A stretch of DNA of 64,000 nt from positions 1 through 64,000 of the forward strand of contig JAHBSL010000024.1 of assembly GCA_019639135.1 (NCBI GenBank). The letters run 5' to 3'. Under the pieces are notes generated by a model. It saw only the letters and a list, made by a program, of their open reading frames with translations. It had not been told where the DNA came from and made no database searches. Positions 46,901 through 55,262 of this stretch are shown piece after piece. The stretch is from Acidobacteriota bacterium. Its GTDB lineage: Bacteria; Acidobacteriota; Blastocatellia; Pyrinomonadales; Pyrinomonadaceae. Both the position numbers and the translations under genes were made by a program. Positions within the stretch are counted from its first letter, which is position 1. Every line of letters begins with the position of its first letter.

Positions 46901-47283
46901 TCCTTCTCTACCAGATCGGCTTGCCCTTCAACGGTAACGGTCTCTTCCGGGCCCGCAACCTCAAGCTGAAAGTTTCTTGTTGTCGATCCGGCAACCGTTA
47001 CCGCGACCCCGGTAGCCTCGGACCGCTTGAATCCGCTTGCGGTCACTTCAAGAGTGTAGCTTGCCGGTGAAAGCTGCGGGAAGATAAAGTTGCCGTCCCG
47101 ATTCGTCGTTGTTGAGGTCGAGGCGTTTGTTGCCGGGTTGGTCGCGGTCACGGTCGCACCGGCAACTGCCTGCCGGCCCGAATCCGCGACCCGCCCGCTG
47201 AGTACTCCGGTCGCCTGTCCGTGTGCCGTGGCAATGAGGATGAACGAAAAGACCATCGCCAGGCCTAAGTTTCTGATATTCAT
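43951..47283 (-). CDS. TonB-dependent receptor with carboxypeptidase-regulatory domain (Oar-like)
   Basis: A 1110-residue outer-membrane receptor. Signal peptide ends near residue 22; a carboxypeptidase D regulatory-like domain follows (GRVADSGRQAVAGATVTATN, to about residue 112), then the plug domain (SGAVGTLIDRNFVSNLPLNG and SFQTLIELTPGVV) and a long beta-barrel ending in the aromatic ARFSF. This layout is typical of the large Oar/TonB receptor family expanded in Acidobacteriota. Ligand unknown; a polysaccharide, peptide or iron chelate is plausible. TAGGG lies 6 nt before the ATG. Confidence 0.93.
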   Translation of the reverse strand: MNIRNLGLAMVFSFILIATAHGQATGVLSGRVADSGRQAVAGATVTATNPATNASTSTTTNRDGNFIFPQLSPASYTLEVTASGFKRSEATGVAVTVAGSTTRNFQLEVAGPEETVTVEGQADLVEKDSGAVGTLIDRNFVSNLPLNGRSFQTLIELTPGVVLAPSSIQNSGQFSVNGQRTNSNYFTVDGVGANVGTATNAQFYQQAGGTLPAFTITGGTNGLASIEGVQEFRVQTSSYEAEFGRQPGGQISIVTRSGSNDFNGSVYNYFRNEALDANDWFDNRDGRPRRKLRQNNFGGAVGGRVFLPWFGESPRPLFDGKDRTFFFFSYEGLRLTQPQTNILIARVPSLAAREAAPEPFRQVLSAFPLPNAPAVAGDPADTERYISALSYPTRLNAYSLRLDHRLTNKVSIFGRWNDAPSSSRFRSFPSQENAYESNLQTLTIGMTWIFSSSLTNDLRVNLSRNRGLFEFRGIEIDGSVLPPDGLLFPSIYPRATSAVGLVLSTGGGGIGSANLTQGNALGTRQRQLNIVNNLSYIAGNHLLKFGVDLRRLKPGTDSRQVSINYVWNTLASRASGIPTSINVQAFQPVTDFYVDNYSFYVQDTWRASRRLTLTMGLRWELNPPLAGDLLPYQIDGLDDPLTATLAPPNTRQWKTEYENFAPRFGVAYTLSERRNLVVRGGWGIFYDLNTGTALRGYSSFPYNVSRSITNPAQLRFPANPADLFLPPFLDQGPPPYNSNFYVFDRNLKLPYTHQWNVSLEKGLGSAQSITLSYVGSASRQLLRAEQRRNFNAPYVADRYCPAGQPNLPPFCTPPQPIIEINPAIFGPTNLTSGPIAAGSFVSVTRNGTKADYHALQAQFQRRLTRGLQALVSYTFSKALDDVSDETFTGIPIADQILSLERGRSNFDVPHNFIAAATWDIPDFGTSGFAKALVGGWSLDTIVRLRSGLPFSVITQSFDVFNVGTSRRVDIVPGQAFWLDDAAVPGGRRLNPAAFAQPLAGRQGSFGRNSLRSFGLRQVDLSLRRQFAITERFKLQMRVEVFNALNSSNFDKPVSVLSTPLISTFGTPTAMYGRGLSGNTSSVQTSPSPGFNSLYQVGGARSIQLSARFSF

Positions 47284-47511
47284 AAATGCCCTATTGATCT
47301 CCCTTGTCTTAGGTCAATCGTCAAGTATGCATTGAACATCACAGGACAAACGAAATTTTCAATAAGTTGCCGTTAAACCAAGATGACCTGTTGCCTGCGG
47401 CCGAAATTGAGCCGCCACTTGGTCTCGAAAGTCAACGCTTCATTACCCAAAAATAACGTCCGGTTGAAAACCCCGAAGCTCGCCGCAAATTTCGGTACGC
47501 TCTCATATATT

Positions 47512-48408
47512 ATGAAGCAAGTAACAAACAGATTTCTGAACCTCCGGCTTGTGGCCGTTTGCCTCGTTCTCGTTTCCGCAACCTTCGCCGGAAATGCTGC
47601 CGCAACCGAACGTGCCGAGTGTTTTCCGTTCGAATCGCTTCCGACAGAAAAGCGGCTTAAGGCCGAGGCTCTTCTTTTGAAAGCCCTCGATTCCGAAGCT
47701 CTCTACACCATCGTCGGCGGGATCAAGCCGATGTCGTCCGGCTTCGTGAACTTCAATTTTCCCGTCCGAGAACCGCGGCAGGACGAGGCCCGGAAGCAGC
47801 ACGCCGCAACGCTCGCCTCGATCCGCGAAACCCGCGAGATGCTTTCGCTCTGGAGGTGCGGTGGCGAGGTCTTCTCTGAGGTCCAGCATTTCTCGCGAGT
47901 TTTCGAGGGCAAGCGTTTCGCCGAGGGCGTTGTGTTCAATTCGACCGCGTTGCGGCGGATGCTTGGCGAACGGTCGGCGTTCTTTTCCCGCTGGGGAATT
48001 ACACCGGAAAGCCATCCGCTGACCGTGCTTTATGCGGTTGAAAATTCCGATGCGACTCCGCGGTTTGCGGGCTACGGCTTTCTTTTCGGCTATCCCGAAT
48101 ATGCAGTTCGCTTTTTCGTCGAGGCCGCGAATGAGGAAGAGTTCACGGGAAGGTTCGTTGAACGGGACTTCTACTCGATAGGAACCTTTACCGGCGAAAC
48201 GAACCGATTCGTTTACGCCGTCCCGAAAGGCCATAAGGAACGAGAGGAAGACGCCAAGCTCAAAGCGCGAGCACAGCAACTCTTAGCCGAATACAAAACT
48301 CGCCGTGCCCGGTTCATCGGCGATGGAAAAGCCGGAGCGGTCGAGCTTTTGAGAGACTGGTTCTGTGACGAAGCTGGCCGCTGCGATCCCGCGCGGACCT
48401 ACCGTTAG
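47512..48408 (+). CDS. Secreted protein of unknown function
   Basis: A 298-residue exported protein. The ATG at 47512 gives a signal peptide ending near residue 30 (GNAAA); the longer frame from 47383 adds a non-protein-like segment. The mature domain is alpha/beta with aromatic-rich strands ([15 protein letters not shown]) and three cysteines (ECFPF early, CDEAGRC near the end). I do not recognise it. It is transcribed divergently from the TonB receptor and toward the UDP-sugar genes. Confidence 0.6.
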   Translation: MKQVTNRFLNLRLVAVCLVLVSATFAGNAAATERAECFPFESLPTEKRLKAEALLLKALDSEALYTIVGGIKPMSSGFVNFNFPVREPRQDEARKQHAATLASIRETREMLSLWRCGGEVFSEVQHFSRVFEGKRFAEGVVFNSTALRRMLGERSAFFSRWGITPESHPLTVLYAVENSDATPRFAGYGFLFGYPEYAVRFFVEAANEEEFTGRFVERDFYSIGTFTGETNRFVYAVPKGHKEREEDAKLKARAQQLLAEYKTRRARFIGDGKAGAVELLRDWFCDEAGRCDPARTYR

Positions 48409-48502
48409 ATGGATAAATGGATTGATAAATGCTCATAGTTCGGTGATAATCTCCTTTTGCTGCGGATTTGTACGGGCACGTCCCTTTTATCGATCACGAA
48501 CA

Positions 48503-49465
48503 ATGAGGATATTGGTCACCGGCGGTGCCGGATTTATTGGTTCGCACCTTTGCGAAAGGCTGCTCAATGAGGGCAACGAGGTAATTTGCCTCGATAATTT
48601 CTTTACCGGGCGGAAGGCGAACGTCGCTCATCTTTTCGATGATCGCAATTTTGAGCTCGTCCGCCATGACGTGACCGAGCCGATTCTGCTCGAGGTCGAC
48701 CAGATCTATAACCTCGCCTGCCCGGCCTCGCCGATCCATTACCAATTCAACCCGGTCAAGACCGTTAAGACGAGTGTGATGGGTATGATAAATATGCTCG
48801 GGATGGCAAAGAGGGTGAAGGCCCGAATTCTTCAGGCCTCAACCAGCGAGGTTTACGGCGATCCGCTCATTCATCCGCAGACCGAAGACTATTGGGGCAA
48901 TGTGAACCCGATCGGTCCGCGAAGCTGCTACGACGAAGGCAAGCGCGTCGCCGAAACGCTGATGATGGATTACCACCGGCAGAACGGCGTCGATACCCGC
49001 ATCGTGCGTATTTTCAATACTTACGGCGAACGAATGATGGAGGACGACGGCCGCGTGGTCTCGAATTTCGTCGTTCAGGCGCTCCGCGGCGGGCCGCTGA
49101 CCATCTACGGCGACGGCAGCCAGACGCGTTCGTTCTGTTACGTCAGCGACCTCGTCGATGGCATCATTCGCCTGATGAACACCGAGGCCGAAGACATTCA
49201 TCTACCGGTCAATATCGGCAACCCCGGCGAATTCACTATGAACGAACTCGCCGAAGAGGTCGGCAAGGCGACCGGAAAACAGATCGAGATCAAGCATCTT
49301 CCGCTGCCGCAGGACGACCCGAAGCAGAGAAAGCCGAACATCGAGCGGGCACAGAAACTGCTCGGCTGGGAACCGAAGGTGAATTTGGCCGAAGGACTTA
49401 AAAAGACCGTTGACTATTTTGCAGAGTCGATCGGTGAACGTGTTTTGCAGAAGCCCGCGCGTTAG
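48503..49465 (+). CDS. UDP-glucuronate decarboxylase-type NAD-dependent epimerase
   Basis: Short-chain dehydrogenase of the UXS type, converting UDP-glucuronate to UDP-xylose. The 320-residue product has [11 protein letters not shown] (NAD-binding), [15 protein letters not shown] [17 protein letters not shown] with catalytic Tyr-x3-Lys, IVRIFNTYG and the [15 protein letters not shown] motif, together the UXS signature. The ATG at 48503 matches the Rossmann start; the open frame from 48365 is rejected. The stop codon lies inside a 74-nt palindrome. An epimerase gene follows. Confidence 0.9.
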   Translation: MRILVTGGAGFIGSHLCERLLNEGNEVICLDNFFTGRKANVAHLFDDRNFELVRHDVTEPILLEVDQIYNLACPASPIHYQFNPVKTVKTSVMGMINMLGMAKRVKARILQASTSEVYGDPLIHPQTEDYWGNVNPIGPRSCYDEGKRVAETLMMDYHRQNGVDTRIVRIFNTYGERMMEDDGRVVSNFVVQALRGGPLTIYGDGSQTRSFCYVSDLVDGIIRLMNTEAEDIHLPVNIGNPGEFTMNELAEEVGKATGKQIEIKHLPLPQDDPKQRKPNIERAQKLLGWEPKVNLAEGLKKTVDYFAESIGERVLQKPAR

Positions 49466-49544
49466 CAAGGGCGTGAAATCTATCCGGGCTTTACGCCCTT
49501 ACTTACGTGCGGGCTTCCGCATTTTGAACGTGCGGGCTTCCGCA
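49447..49544. repeat. REP-like palindrome and partial copy at a gene end
   Basis: Left arm 49447-49474 and right arm 49493-49520 pair at about 24 of 28 positions around an 18-nt loop. The left arm overlaps the 3' coding end and stop codon of the UXS gene. A 17-bp right-arm end (ACGTGCGGGCTTCCGCA, 49505-49521) is repeated exactly at 49528-49544. The shape suggests a transposable palindrome of the REP or MITE kind. Confidence 0.7.
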
Positions 49545-49552
49545 ATGAACTT

Positions 49553-50539
49553 ATGAAAATTCTTATCACTGGCGGGGCCGGATTCGTCGGAAGCCATCTT
49601 GCAGACAAGCTGATCGCCGAAGGGCATGAGATCACGGTCATCGACGACCTTTCGACCGGGCGTTATTCGAACGTCGAGCACCTTGAGGGCCACGAGCGTT
49701 TTCACCTGATAATCGACACGGTCTTGAACCAGCCGTTGATGGAAGAACTCGTCCGCGAGACCGACCGTGTTTTCCACATGGCAAGCGCCGTCGGCGTCCG
49801 GCTGATCATGGAACAGCCGGTCAAGACAATTGAAACGATCTTCCACGGCACTGATGTCGTGCTCAAGTTCTGCTCGCGTTACCGCAAGCGTGTGCTTATT
49901 CCGAGCACGTCCGAGGTTTACGGAAAAGGAGCCTCGGTTCCCTTCCGCGAAGAGGACGACCTGCTCACCGGAGCCACCGACAAGCATCGTTGGGCGTATG
50001 CGTGTGCCAAGACGCTCGACGAGTTTCTCGCTCTCGCCCACTGGAAAGAAACGCGGCTCCCGGTCGTCGTTGTCCGGCTTTTTAATACCGTCGGCCCGCG
50101 GCAGACAGGGCAATACGGCATGGTCGTTCCGCGTTTCGTCCATGCCGCGATGAAGAACGAACCGATCTCGATCCACGGCGACGGAACACAGTCACGCTGC
50201 TTCGGCCACGTGCTCGATGTGGTCGAGGGCCTGACCAAGGTGCTCGAAACCCCGGCTTGCTTTGGCCAGGTGATCAACCTCGGCAATGACGAAGAGACCT
50301 CGATAAAACAGCTCGCCGAAAAGGCGATCGAACTCGCCGGCAGCTCAAGCGAACTCCACTTCGTTTCCTACGATGAGGTCTATGGCGAGGGCTTTGAGGA
50401 CATGCAGCGACGCGTCCCGAGCCTCGATAAAGCAAAGCGGCTTGTCGGCTACCAGCCAACCCGAAGCCTGGCTGACATCATCAATGATGTTATCCGCGAG
50501 GCGAAAGGTACTTCCGCCGCCGATTCGACCAATGCTTAA
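49553..50539 (+). CDS. NAD-dependent epimerase/dehydratase (UDP-glucose 4-epimerase-like)
   Basis: A 328-residue SDR-type sugar nucleotide enzyme with TGGAGFVGSHLADKL, IPSTSEVYGKG, WAYACAKTLDEF (Tyr-x3-Lys) and VVVRLFNTVGPRQTGQYGMVVP. It is a relative of GalE and UDP-glucuronate decarboxylase families; its exact product is not determined. It is separated from the UXS gene by a palindromic repeat and its stop overlaps the start of the next gene by 8 nt. The three genes probably supply or anchor exopolysaccharide. Confidence 0.88.
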   Translation: MKILITGGAGFVGSHLADKLIAEGHEITVIDDLSTGRYSNVEHLEGHERFHLIIDTVLNQPLMEELVRETDRVFHMASAVGVRLIMEQPVKTIETIFHGTDVVLKFCSRYRKRVLIPSTSEVYGKGASVPFREEDDLLTGATDKHRWAYACAKTLDEFLALAHWKETRLPVVVVRLFNTVGPRQTGQYGMVVPRFVHAAMKNEPISIHGDGTQSRCFGHVLDVVEGLTKVLETPACFGQVINLGNDEETSIKQLAEKAIELAGSSSELHFVSYDEVYGEGFEDMQRRVPSLDKAKRLVGYQPTRSLADIINDVIREAKGTSAADSTNA

Positions 50540-51170
50540 ACGTACCGCAGTTTCAATGCTTGCCGCCGCATCGCTTGCGGCGTTTCTCGTGCTGCTTTTC
50601 CCCGGCGACGCCGCCGCTCAATCCGGCGGCATCAAGGGCCGCGTCCGCACCGCTTCGGGTAAGGGCATTGCAAATGCGACCGTCACCGCCCGGCTCGATG
50701 GCACCGATGTCCGTTCGGCAAAGACCGACAGCAGCGGAAACTTTGAGATCCTTGGGCTTTCTCCGGGAAGTTACAACGTAGTGGTCGATGCGACGGGCTT
50801 TGCCTCGGGCATTCGATACGGCGTCGAAGTCAAGGATAGCGTCCGCAACCTCGGCGACCGTTTGATACTAGCTGTTGACCAAGGTACGCTTGTGATCATT
50901 CGCGGAAGCGTTTTCTTTAAAGAAGGCAACAGCCTGCAGGGAGCAAAGATAGAGCTTTTCGAGGTCGGCAGCGGCGGCTCGCTCAAGAAGCTTGGCCAGG
51001 CTTTCTCGAGCCTTAGCGGTGAGTTCGTTTTCCGCCGACCGGAAGGCCCGGCAAAGCTTCGCGTGACCGCGAGTTTCAAGGGCGTCAGTGCTTCAAAAGA
51101 TATCGAGGTCGAAACGGCCGCCATCTACCGAATGGCCATCACGCTCGACATCTCCCGCAACGATCGTTAG
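50532..51170 (+). CDS. Secreted protein with carboxypeptidase-regulatory-like domain
   Basis: A 212-residue exported protein: signal peptide (to about residue 30, DAAAQ), then a carboxypeptidase D regulatory-like beta-sandwich (GRVRTASGKGIANATVTARLDGTD, NFEILGLSPGSYNVVVDATGF) and a second similar domain (VIIRGSVFFKEGNSLQGAKIELFEVG). Such domains are found in Oar-like TonB receptors and adhesin-like proteins. The ATG overlaps the end of the epimerase gene, so the two are translationally coupled. It ends in a 4-nt convergent overlap with the next gene. Confidence 0.78.
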   Translation: MLKRTAVSMLAAASLAAFLVLLFPGDAAAQSGGIKGRVRTASGKGIANATVTARLDGTDVRSAKTDSSGNFEILGLSPGSYNVVVDATGFASGIRYGVEVKDSVRNLGDRLILAVDQGTLVIIRGSVFFKEGNSLQGAKIELFEVGSGGSLKKLGQAFSSLSGEFVFRRPEGPAKLRVTASFKGVSASKDIEVETAAIYRMAITLDISRNDR

Positions 51171-51595
51171 TTGATCGTCTCTGAGATCTCGTCCGGAGCC
51201 ACCGAGGCGTGGAGCCCGTTCTGGTCAACTACCATCAACGGAAATTCCTCTATTACTCGTCCGTCAGCAAGGGTCTGCACCCAGTAGGTTCCGGCGTTTT
51301 CGAGCATTATGTTGACGAAAAAGCTAACGTTGTCGGTAAAGCCGCCGGCGGCAAGTTCGATCTTGGTCGGCTGCGAATTGACGACCACCCGCTGGCGGTC
51401 CGGTGCGAGAATCCTCACTTCCGTATCGTAGCGGCCGCTGCCGGTCCAGTGGTTTATCACGGCGAATTTTATCAACGAGATGGGCAGCTTCTCGACCATG
51501 ATGTTCTGAAAAATGCCCATCAGCGAGATCTTGTTGCCCATCTCGATCCGGACATCGTCACATAAAAGCGTGTAAACCAGTTTTAGATCGTTCAT
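51167..51595 (-). CDS. Conserved hypothetical protein (DUF6941-like, tentative)
   Basis: A 142-residue soluble protein from the ATG at 51595; a GTG at 51631 would add 12 residues. Features include LVYTLLCDDVRIEMGNKISLMGIF, a beta-rich middle with AGGFTDNVSFF and a C-terminal EEFPLMVVDQN. The DDVR...GNKISLMGIF pattern recalls DUF6941 proteins, function unknown. It overlaps the upstream convergent gene by 4 nt at the stop codons. Confidence 0.55.
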   Translation of the reverse strand: MNDLKLVYTLLCDDVRIEMGNKISLMGIFQNIMVEKLPISLIKFAVINHWTGSGRYDTEVRILAPDRQRVVVNSQPTKIELAAGGFTDNVSFFVNIMLENAGTYWVQTLADGRVIEEFPLMVVDQNGLHASVAPDEISETIN

Positions 51596-51766
51596 TGTTT
51601 TCGGCCGCCCCTCGGCACCCTGTTCTTTCACCGCAAGATCAGGAGTGCTTATGATTCTTGCCTTTCATCTCGCAGAGGTCAAGAGTATAATCCGGCTTTA
51701 TCGGAAAAGTGAGATAAACCGCCACCCGGAAGAGCTTTTCCGACAAACCAGCACAAGGGGGCTGAA

Positions 51767-52021
51767 ATGCTTTACTACGCTCTTATCTGTGTTTGCCTCG
51801 TCCTGACCGGCATCGCCGGCCTGCAGATGGCATACATGTTCTATCTCGATCGGCTCGATAAGGAACGCAAGCGGCGGCTCCGCCAGCTCGAACGCCGCTG
51901 CCGGGCGCTGACCGCACGGCTTGAGCGAGCCGAGGAACGCATCGCCGAACAGGACGCGATGCTCGATGCTTTCGGGGTTGTTCCTGAGGAAGAGGATAGC
52001 TGGGCGGACGTCATCGAATAG
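51767..52021 (+). CDS. Small membrane-anchored coiled-coil protein
   Basis: An 84-residue protein with one N-terminal membrane segment (about 4-24) and an Arg/Glu-rich coiled coil to the end, finishing in an acidic tail (EEEDSWADVIE). The layout resembles phage-shock-protein B (PspB): membrane anchor plus coiled coil of similar length, but no sequence motif proves it. No PspA or PspC is nearby. GGGG lies a short distance before the ATG. Confidence 0.55.
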   Translation: MLYYALICVCLVLTGIAGLQMAYMFYLDRLDKERKRRLRQLERRCRALTARLERAEERIAEQDAMLDAFGVVPEEEDSWADVIE

Positions 52022-52027
52022 CCCCGC

Positions 52028-52324
52028 TCACTCGGTCTCAAGCTCGGCGATGGTCGCTCCCCATCCGCCGGACATCTCGTCTCCGCTCTTAAAGCTCTTG
52101 ACGAAATCCGTTTCGGCGAGCACGCTTCTTACGATCTCACGCTGAACGCCGATGCCCTTGCCGTGGATCAACCGCACCAGCCGAAACCCGCGCTTCCTCG
52201 CTTCTTCAAGATAAGCCTCGGTGACGTCCTTAACGTCCTTCGGGTGAAAGGCGTGGAGGTCCAGCGAATCGGTTATCTCGAGTTCGACCGTCTCCGGGAA
52301 AGGGTTCTCAAGGTACTCGTCCAT
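52028..52324 (-). CDS. Smr-domain protein
   Basis: A 98-residue single-domain protein with the Smr motifs LDLHAFHPKDV, EAYLEEARKRGF and VRLIHGKGIGVQREIVRSVL. Stand-alone Smr domains (as in MutS2 C-termini) act as nucleases or nucleic acid-binding modules. The LDLH and HGKG residues expected for activity are present. It follows the SH3 lipoprotein with 2 nt spacing on the minus strand, in a likely three-gene operon. Confidence 0.85.
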   Translation of the reverse strand: MDEYLENPFPETVELEITDSLDLHAFHPKDVKDVTEAYLEEARKRGFRLVRLIHGKGIGVQREIVRSVLAETDFVKSFKSGDEMSGGWGATIAELETE

Positions 52325-52326
52325 TT

Positions 52327-53460
52327 CTAGCGGCTGTGCGTGGTGTAGTATTGCGCGATGTCTTCCGGCTGAGTTACCCGTACCCGATTCCGGTCGCGGA
52401 AAACGACGAATCGCTTCTCGTCCATTCTTCCTTCCGGATGCCGGATGCGGATCGAAAACGTTTTGTTATCGCCCGAACCCTCGACCCTCAGCGGCAACGT
52501 TCCCCAAACCTCGCCCGTCGAACGCCAGACCGTGTAGAAGCTCTGATTGTATTTATCGAACGCGAGAACAAGGATGCCGTCAAAGTCCGGCTCCTCGCCA
52601 TCGACCGGTTTCGAGACGTTCGTCCGCGTCAGTATCACCCAGTTGCCCGGCGTCGCGTTGCGGTCGGCCGTCACCGTGCTGCCCTGGCCGTCGCTGTCGA
52701 GCCGCTGCCAGGTTACGAACTTGCGGTTGTTTTGCTGGAAGAACGCGATCTCGCTCGGGATGTCCAGTTCGACCTGACGACCAAAGAGCCAACCTGCGGG
52801 AGCCGGCGAGACCGATGGGTCGAGCTTGACCAGATACCAGATGTCGTATTTCTCATCGAGCTTTTCGGGCTCGTTAGCTTCTTTCGCGGCGGCAATATCC
52901 TCATCTACCTCGCCCGACGGCCGGGCGCCTGACGCATCGTCGCCTTCTGCGATCTGTTGCTTCGGAACAAAGTTCCAGTCCATGATCTCGAAGTTCGAAC
53001 CGTTTGAAAGCCGGAAAAGCACGTTCTCCGCGTTCATTTCCGGCCCGAGCCGTAGGTTCGAAGCTGCCCGCAGTTTGCCTGCCGCCTGCGGCGGAAGATC
53101 CTTGAATTGCTCGGCAAGCTTCTGTGATCTTTCCAATACCTCGTTGGTGATGACGTTCTGTGCCTCGATCCAGCCCTCGGTGTTCTCCTCGTCGCGGGCA
53201 CGGACCCGGTACCAGATCACCTTTTCAGACTCCATCTGGTCGAGTACATCGAGCCGATCGCCGCGTTTGACCTCAAGCAGGTCGGCCGCGACCACTGCAT
53301 ACGAGGTCCGTATCTGCGCCGTCTTTGCGATCACGATCGCCGTGTCCGAAAGCCCGACCGCTTTCGAGAACGTATTTACGGTCGAATCCAGAAGGCTGCA
53401 CGCCGGCTGCGTTGCCGCGATCACGATGGCAAGAACGATGAATGCTGCTTTACTTCTCAT
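52327..53460 (-). CDS. Lipoprotein-like protein with bacterial SH3 domains
   Basis: A 377-residue exported protein. The signal peptide ends in QPACS, a weak lipobox. Two SH3b-like modules follow: residues 45-105 (TAQIRTSYAVVAADLLEVKRG) and 135-240 (AASNLRLGPEMNAENVLF with GWLFGRQVELDIPS). The C-terminal half is not recognised. SH3b modules usually bind peptidoglycan or proteins. The longer upstream frame is not protein-like and is rejected. It overlaps the end of the gluzincin gene by 11 nt. Confidence 0.7.
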   Translation of the reverse strand: MRSKAAFIVLAIVIAATQPACSLLDSTVNTFSKAVGLSDTAIVIAKTAQIRTSYAVVAADLLEVKRGDRLDVLDQMESEKVIWYRVRARDEENTEGWIEAQNVITNEVLERSQKLAEQFKDLPPQAAGKLRAASNLRLGPEMNAENVLFRLSNGSNFEIMDWNFVPKQQIAEGDDASGARPSGEVDEDIAAAKEANEPEKLDEKYDIWYLVKLDPSVSPAPAGWLFGRQVELDIPSEIAFFQQNNRKFVTWQRLDSDGQGSTVTADRNATPGNWVILTRTNVSKPVDGEEPDFDGILVLAFDKYNQSFYTVWRSTGEVWGTLPLRVEGSGDNKTFSIRIRHPEGRMDEKRFVVFRDRNRVRVTQPEDIAQYYTTHSR

Positions 53461-54946
53461 TCTGATATCTCGGTCTTCTGCGTTCGCTATTATAACCCAA
53501 GTCGCGAAGTATCGCCCTTTGCCGTCCGCTTGGTTTTTCTGTGAGTGTAAAACGCCGTCCGTCCCATGCAACACCTGCCGCGAGGCCGATCTTTGCCATA
53601 TCGAGCCGCTCGCTTCCTTTGATGTGCCGTTCGGCGAGCGGCGTTGTTTCCGCCATCTCGCCGAGCATCCGAAGGATCGTCGCGTTGCCGTCCGCTTCGC
53701 GTTCGCGGTTCTCCGCGTAAAGGCGGCGGACGAATAGATCCATCGAACGCTTGCCGCGGCTTGCGTCCTGCATCGCGACATCGAGCGCAAAGGCCGTCAG
53801 GATGCCGCGGGCGTAAACGCCGGTCGTGTTTCCGCGCCAGCGTCCGGCAGAGGCATCCAGAAGCGAGCCGGCGGGCATTCGGGCATCGATCGCCGCCGCC
53901 TGCGAGAGCGTTTCCAGAAAGTTTGCGAACGTGATCCGCCCGAGCCTCGTTCCGGTCTTCAGTGAATGATAAAGCGCCGCTCCCTCGTAAAACCAGTCGT
54001 AGTTGCCGGTGAGCTTGACGCCATTCGGCAGCCAGAGATGAAAAAGCTCGTGCCGAAGCTGCTCGTGAAGCCGCTGGACCGACTGCGTTTTGAACGGCGT
54101 ATCGCCCGAGACGATCGTGACCGTTTGGCCGCGTGTCTCCGCCGCCCATTCACCTACTCCGCCGCCTTGCGGAAACGGCAATATGTTGACGAGGACATTC
54201 TCCGCCGGATCTCGGTCAAAAAGCTTCTCATATTCCTCCGCGATCTCGCCAAGCATCTCTTCGGCGTCCGCACGGGTGAACTGCCACTCGCCGGTGACGA
54301 GCATTTCATAAGCGGCCCCGCGTTTCGAACGAAATTTGATCGGCTGAGTATTCTCTCTTACGACGGCGATCACCGCCCGCGAAACGTCATCGATCTTGAG
54401 CGAGCCATCAGCCTCCGCCGAATATACCGAAACGGTTCGCCATCCGCGAGGGAGAATTACTTTCAAACGAGCCGACCGCTCTCGCCGGCCTTCAAACGGC
54501 AGCAGATCGCCGAGCATCAAGAGGCCGCCCTCCTTGCCGAGCCACGAGACGTGCGGCGACGCGAGCCGGTTCGCGGGCGGCTCAAGCCGAACGCCGAAGC
54601 TGAATCGCTGCGGCGGCTTCGCGGCCAGATATTCGCCTGCAATGAGTTGCCGAACACTCAACTCCGCACCATCGTGATCGAATGCCCTCAGCCCGTCAAT
54701 TCTTTCGCCGAGTCGATCAACGCTCGCAATAGAAAGCAGAAAAGAGAGATTGCTTTTCGCCGCCGTTTCTTCGCTTTGTGAAAAGCTTCCGCTGATCAAT
54801 GCCCGCCTTGCCTCAAGATCGACCCTTATTTCTGCCTCCGCCGCTTGCCCGGCAGCAAATGTAAATAATTGTAAAATCAGCGGAAATACCCAAATTATCG
54901 GCCGTTTGAGCGTAAACCCCGTTGACACCCCACCGCGTACGGGCAT
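53450..54946 (-). CDS. Secreted gluzincin-type peptidase (M61/MA-like)
   Basis: A 498-residue exported protein with signal peptide to about residue 35 (GQAAEA). HELFH near residue 299 and the WFYEGAALY Glu motif form a gluzincin zinc site. The N-terminal half is beta-rich; the C-terminal part recalls M61 glycyl aminopeptidase-like proteins. The ATG at 54946 follows AAGT weakly; an upstream ATG at 54988 would lengthen the N-terminus. Substrate is unknown. It lies next to a lipoprotein and Smr gene. Confidence 0.75.
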   Translation of the reverse strand: MPVRGGVSTGFTLKRPIIWVFPLILQLFTFAAGQAAEAEIRVDLEARRALISGSFSQSEETAAKSNLSFLLSIASVDRLGERIDGLRAFDHDGAELSVRQLIAGEYLAAKPPQRFSFGVRLEPPANRLASPHVSWLGKEGGLLMLGDLLPFEGRRERSARLKVILPRGWRTVSVYSAEADGSLKIDDVSRAVIAVVRENTQPIKFRSKRGAAYEMLVTGEWQFTRADAEEMLGEIAEEYEKLFDRDPAENVLVNILPFPQGGGVGEWAAETRGQTVTIVSGDTPFKTQSVQRLHEQLRHELFHLWLPNGVKLTGNYDWFYEGAALYHSLKTGTRLGRITFANFLETLSQAAAIDARMPAGSLLDASAGRWRGNTTGVYARGILTAFALDVAMQDASRGKRSMDLFVRRLYAENREREADGNATILRMLGEMAETTPLAERHIKGSERLDMAKIGLAAGVAWDGRRFTLTEKPSGRQRAILRDLGYNSERRRPRYQNEK

Positions 54947-54950
54947 AAAC
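54922..54950 (+). promoter_or_regulatory. Promoter of the 25-residue membrane peptide gene
   Basis: TTGACA (54922-54927), a 17-nt spacer and ATAAAC (54945-54950). The -10 hexamer is a weak match to consensus. It would initiate about 47 nt before the ATG at 55004. Confidence 0.5.
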
Positions 54951-55003
54951 TTATATTTTGTAGGGTACTCTGACGGGCTCTTTATCACACCTCTAAGGAT
55001 AGT

Positions 55004-55081
55004 ATGAGTGTCATCAAAATCGTAGTTTACGTCCTCGCAGTCGTGCTTAGCCTACTTTTCTTCGGCCGATTCTTTTTCTAA
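55004..55081 (+). CDS. 25-residue single-pass membrane peptide
   Basis: A 25-residue frame (MSVIKIVVYVLAVVLSLLFF then GRFFF) is one membrane segment with an Arg near the end. AAGGA lies 5 nt before the ATG. A TTGACA promoter lies upstream and a strong terminator downstream, so the short frame has its own transcription unit. Sequence is too short for family assignment. Real small membrane proteins of this size exist, but this could also be noise in an untranslated region. Confidence 0.5.
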   Translation: MSVIKIVVYVLAVVLSLLFFGRFFF

Positions 55082-55147
55082 TTGAAGGACAGGCGATTCG
55101 GGCAGCGACGAGTCTTAAGTCATCGAAGCATAGTCATATTTCAATGT

Positions 55148-55174
55148 GCGGCCTTTCAGGGCCGCTTTTGTATT
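55148..55174 (+). terminator. Intrinsic terminator after the membrane peptide
   Basis: GCGGCC (55148-55153) and GGCCGC (55160-55165) form a 6-bp stem followed by TTTTGTATTT. It ends the mini transcription unit, and purH begins 89 nt later. Confidence 0.8.
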
Positions 55175-55262
55175 TCGAATACTTCGCAAACTTTCCCGAA
55201 TTTCCGCTCTGCCTGACCCAAGTGTTAGAGTGTAGTTTTCATTCATTCCAGAGGGAGATCAA

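Noticed and set aside
51767..52021. Phage-shock operon (PspB)
   Set aside because: Only general layout resembles PspB; no PspA, PspC or PspF is adjacent.
52327..53790. 487-codon version of the SH3 lipoprotein
   Set aside because: The first 110 codons overlap the gluzincin gene in another frame and precede an obvious signal peptide.
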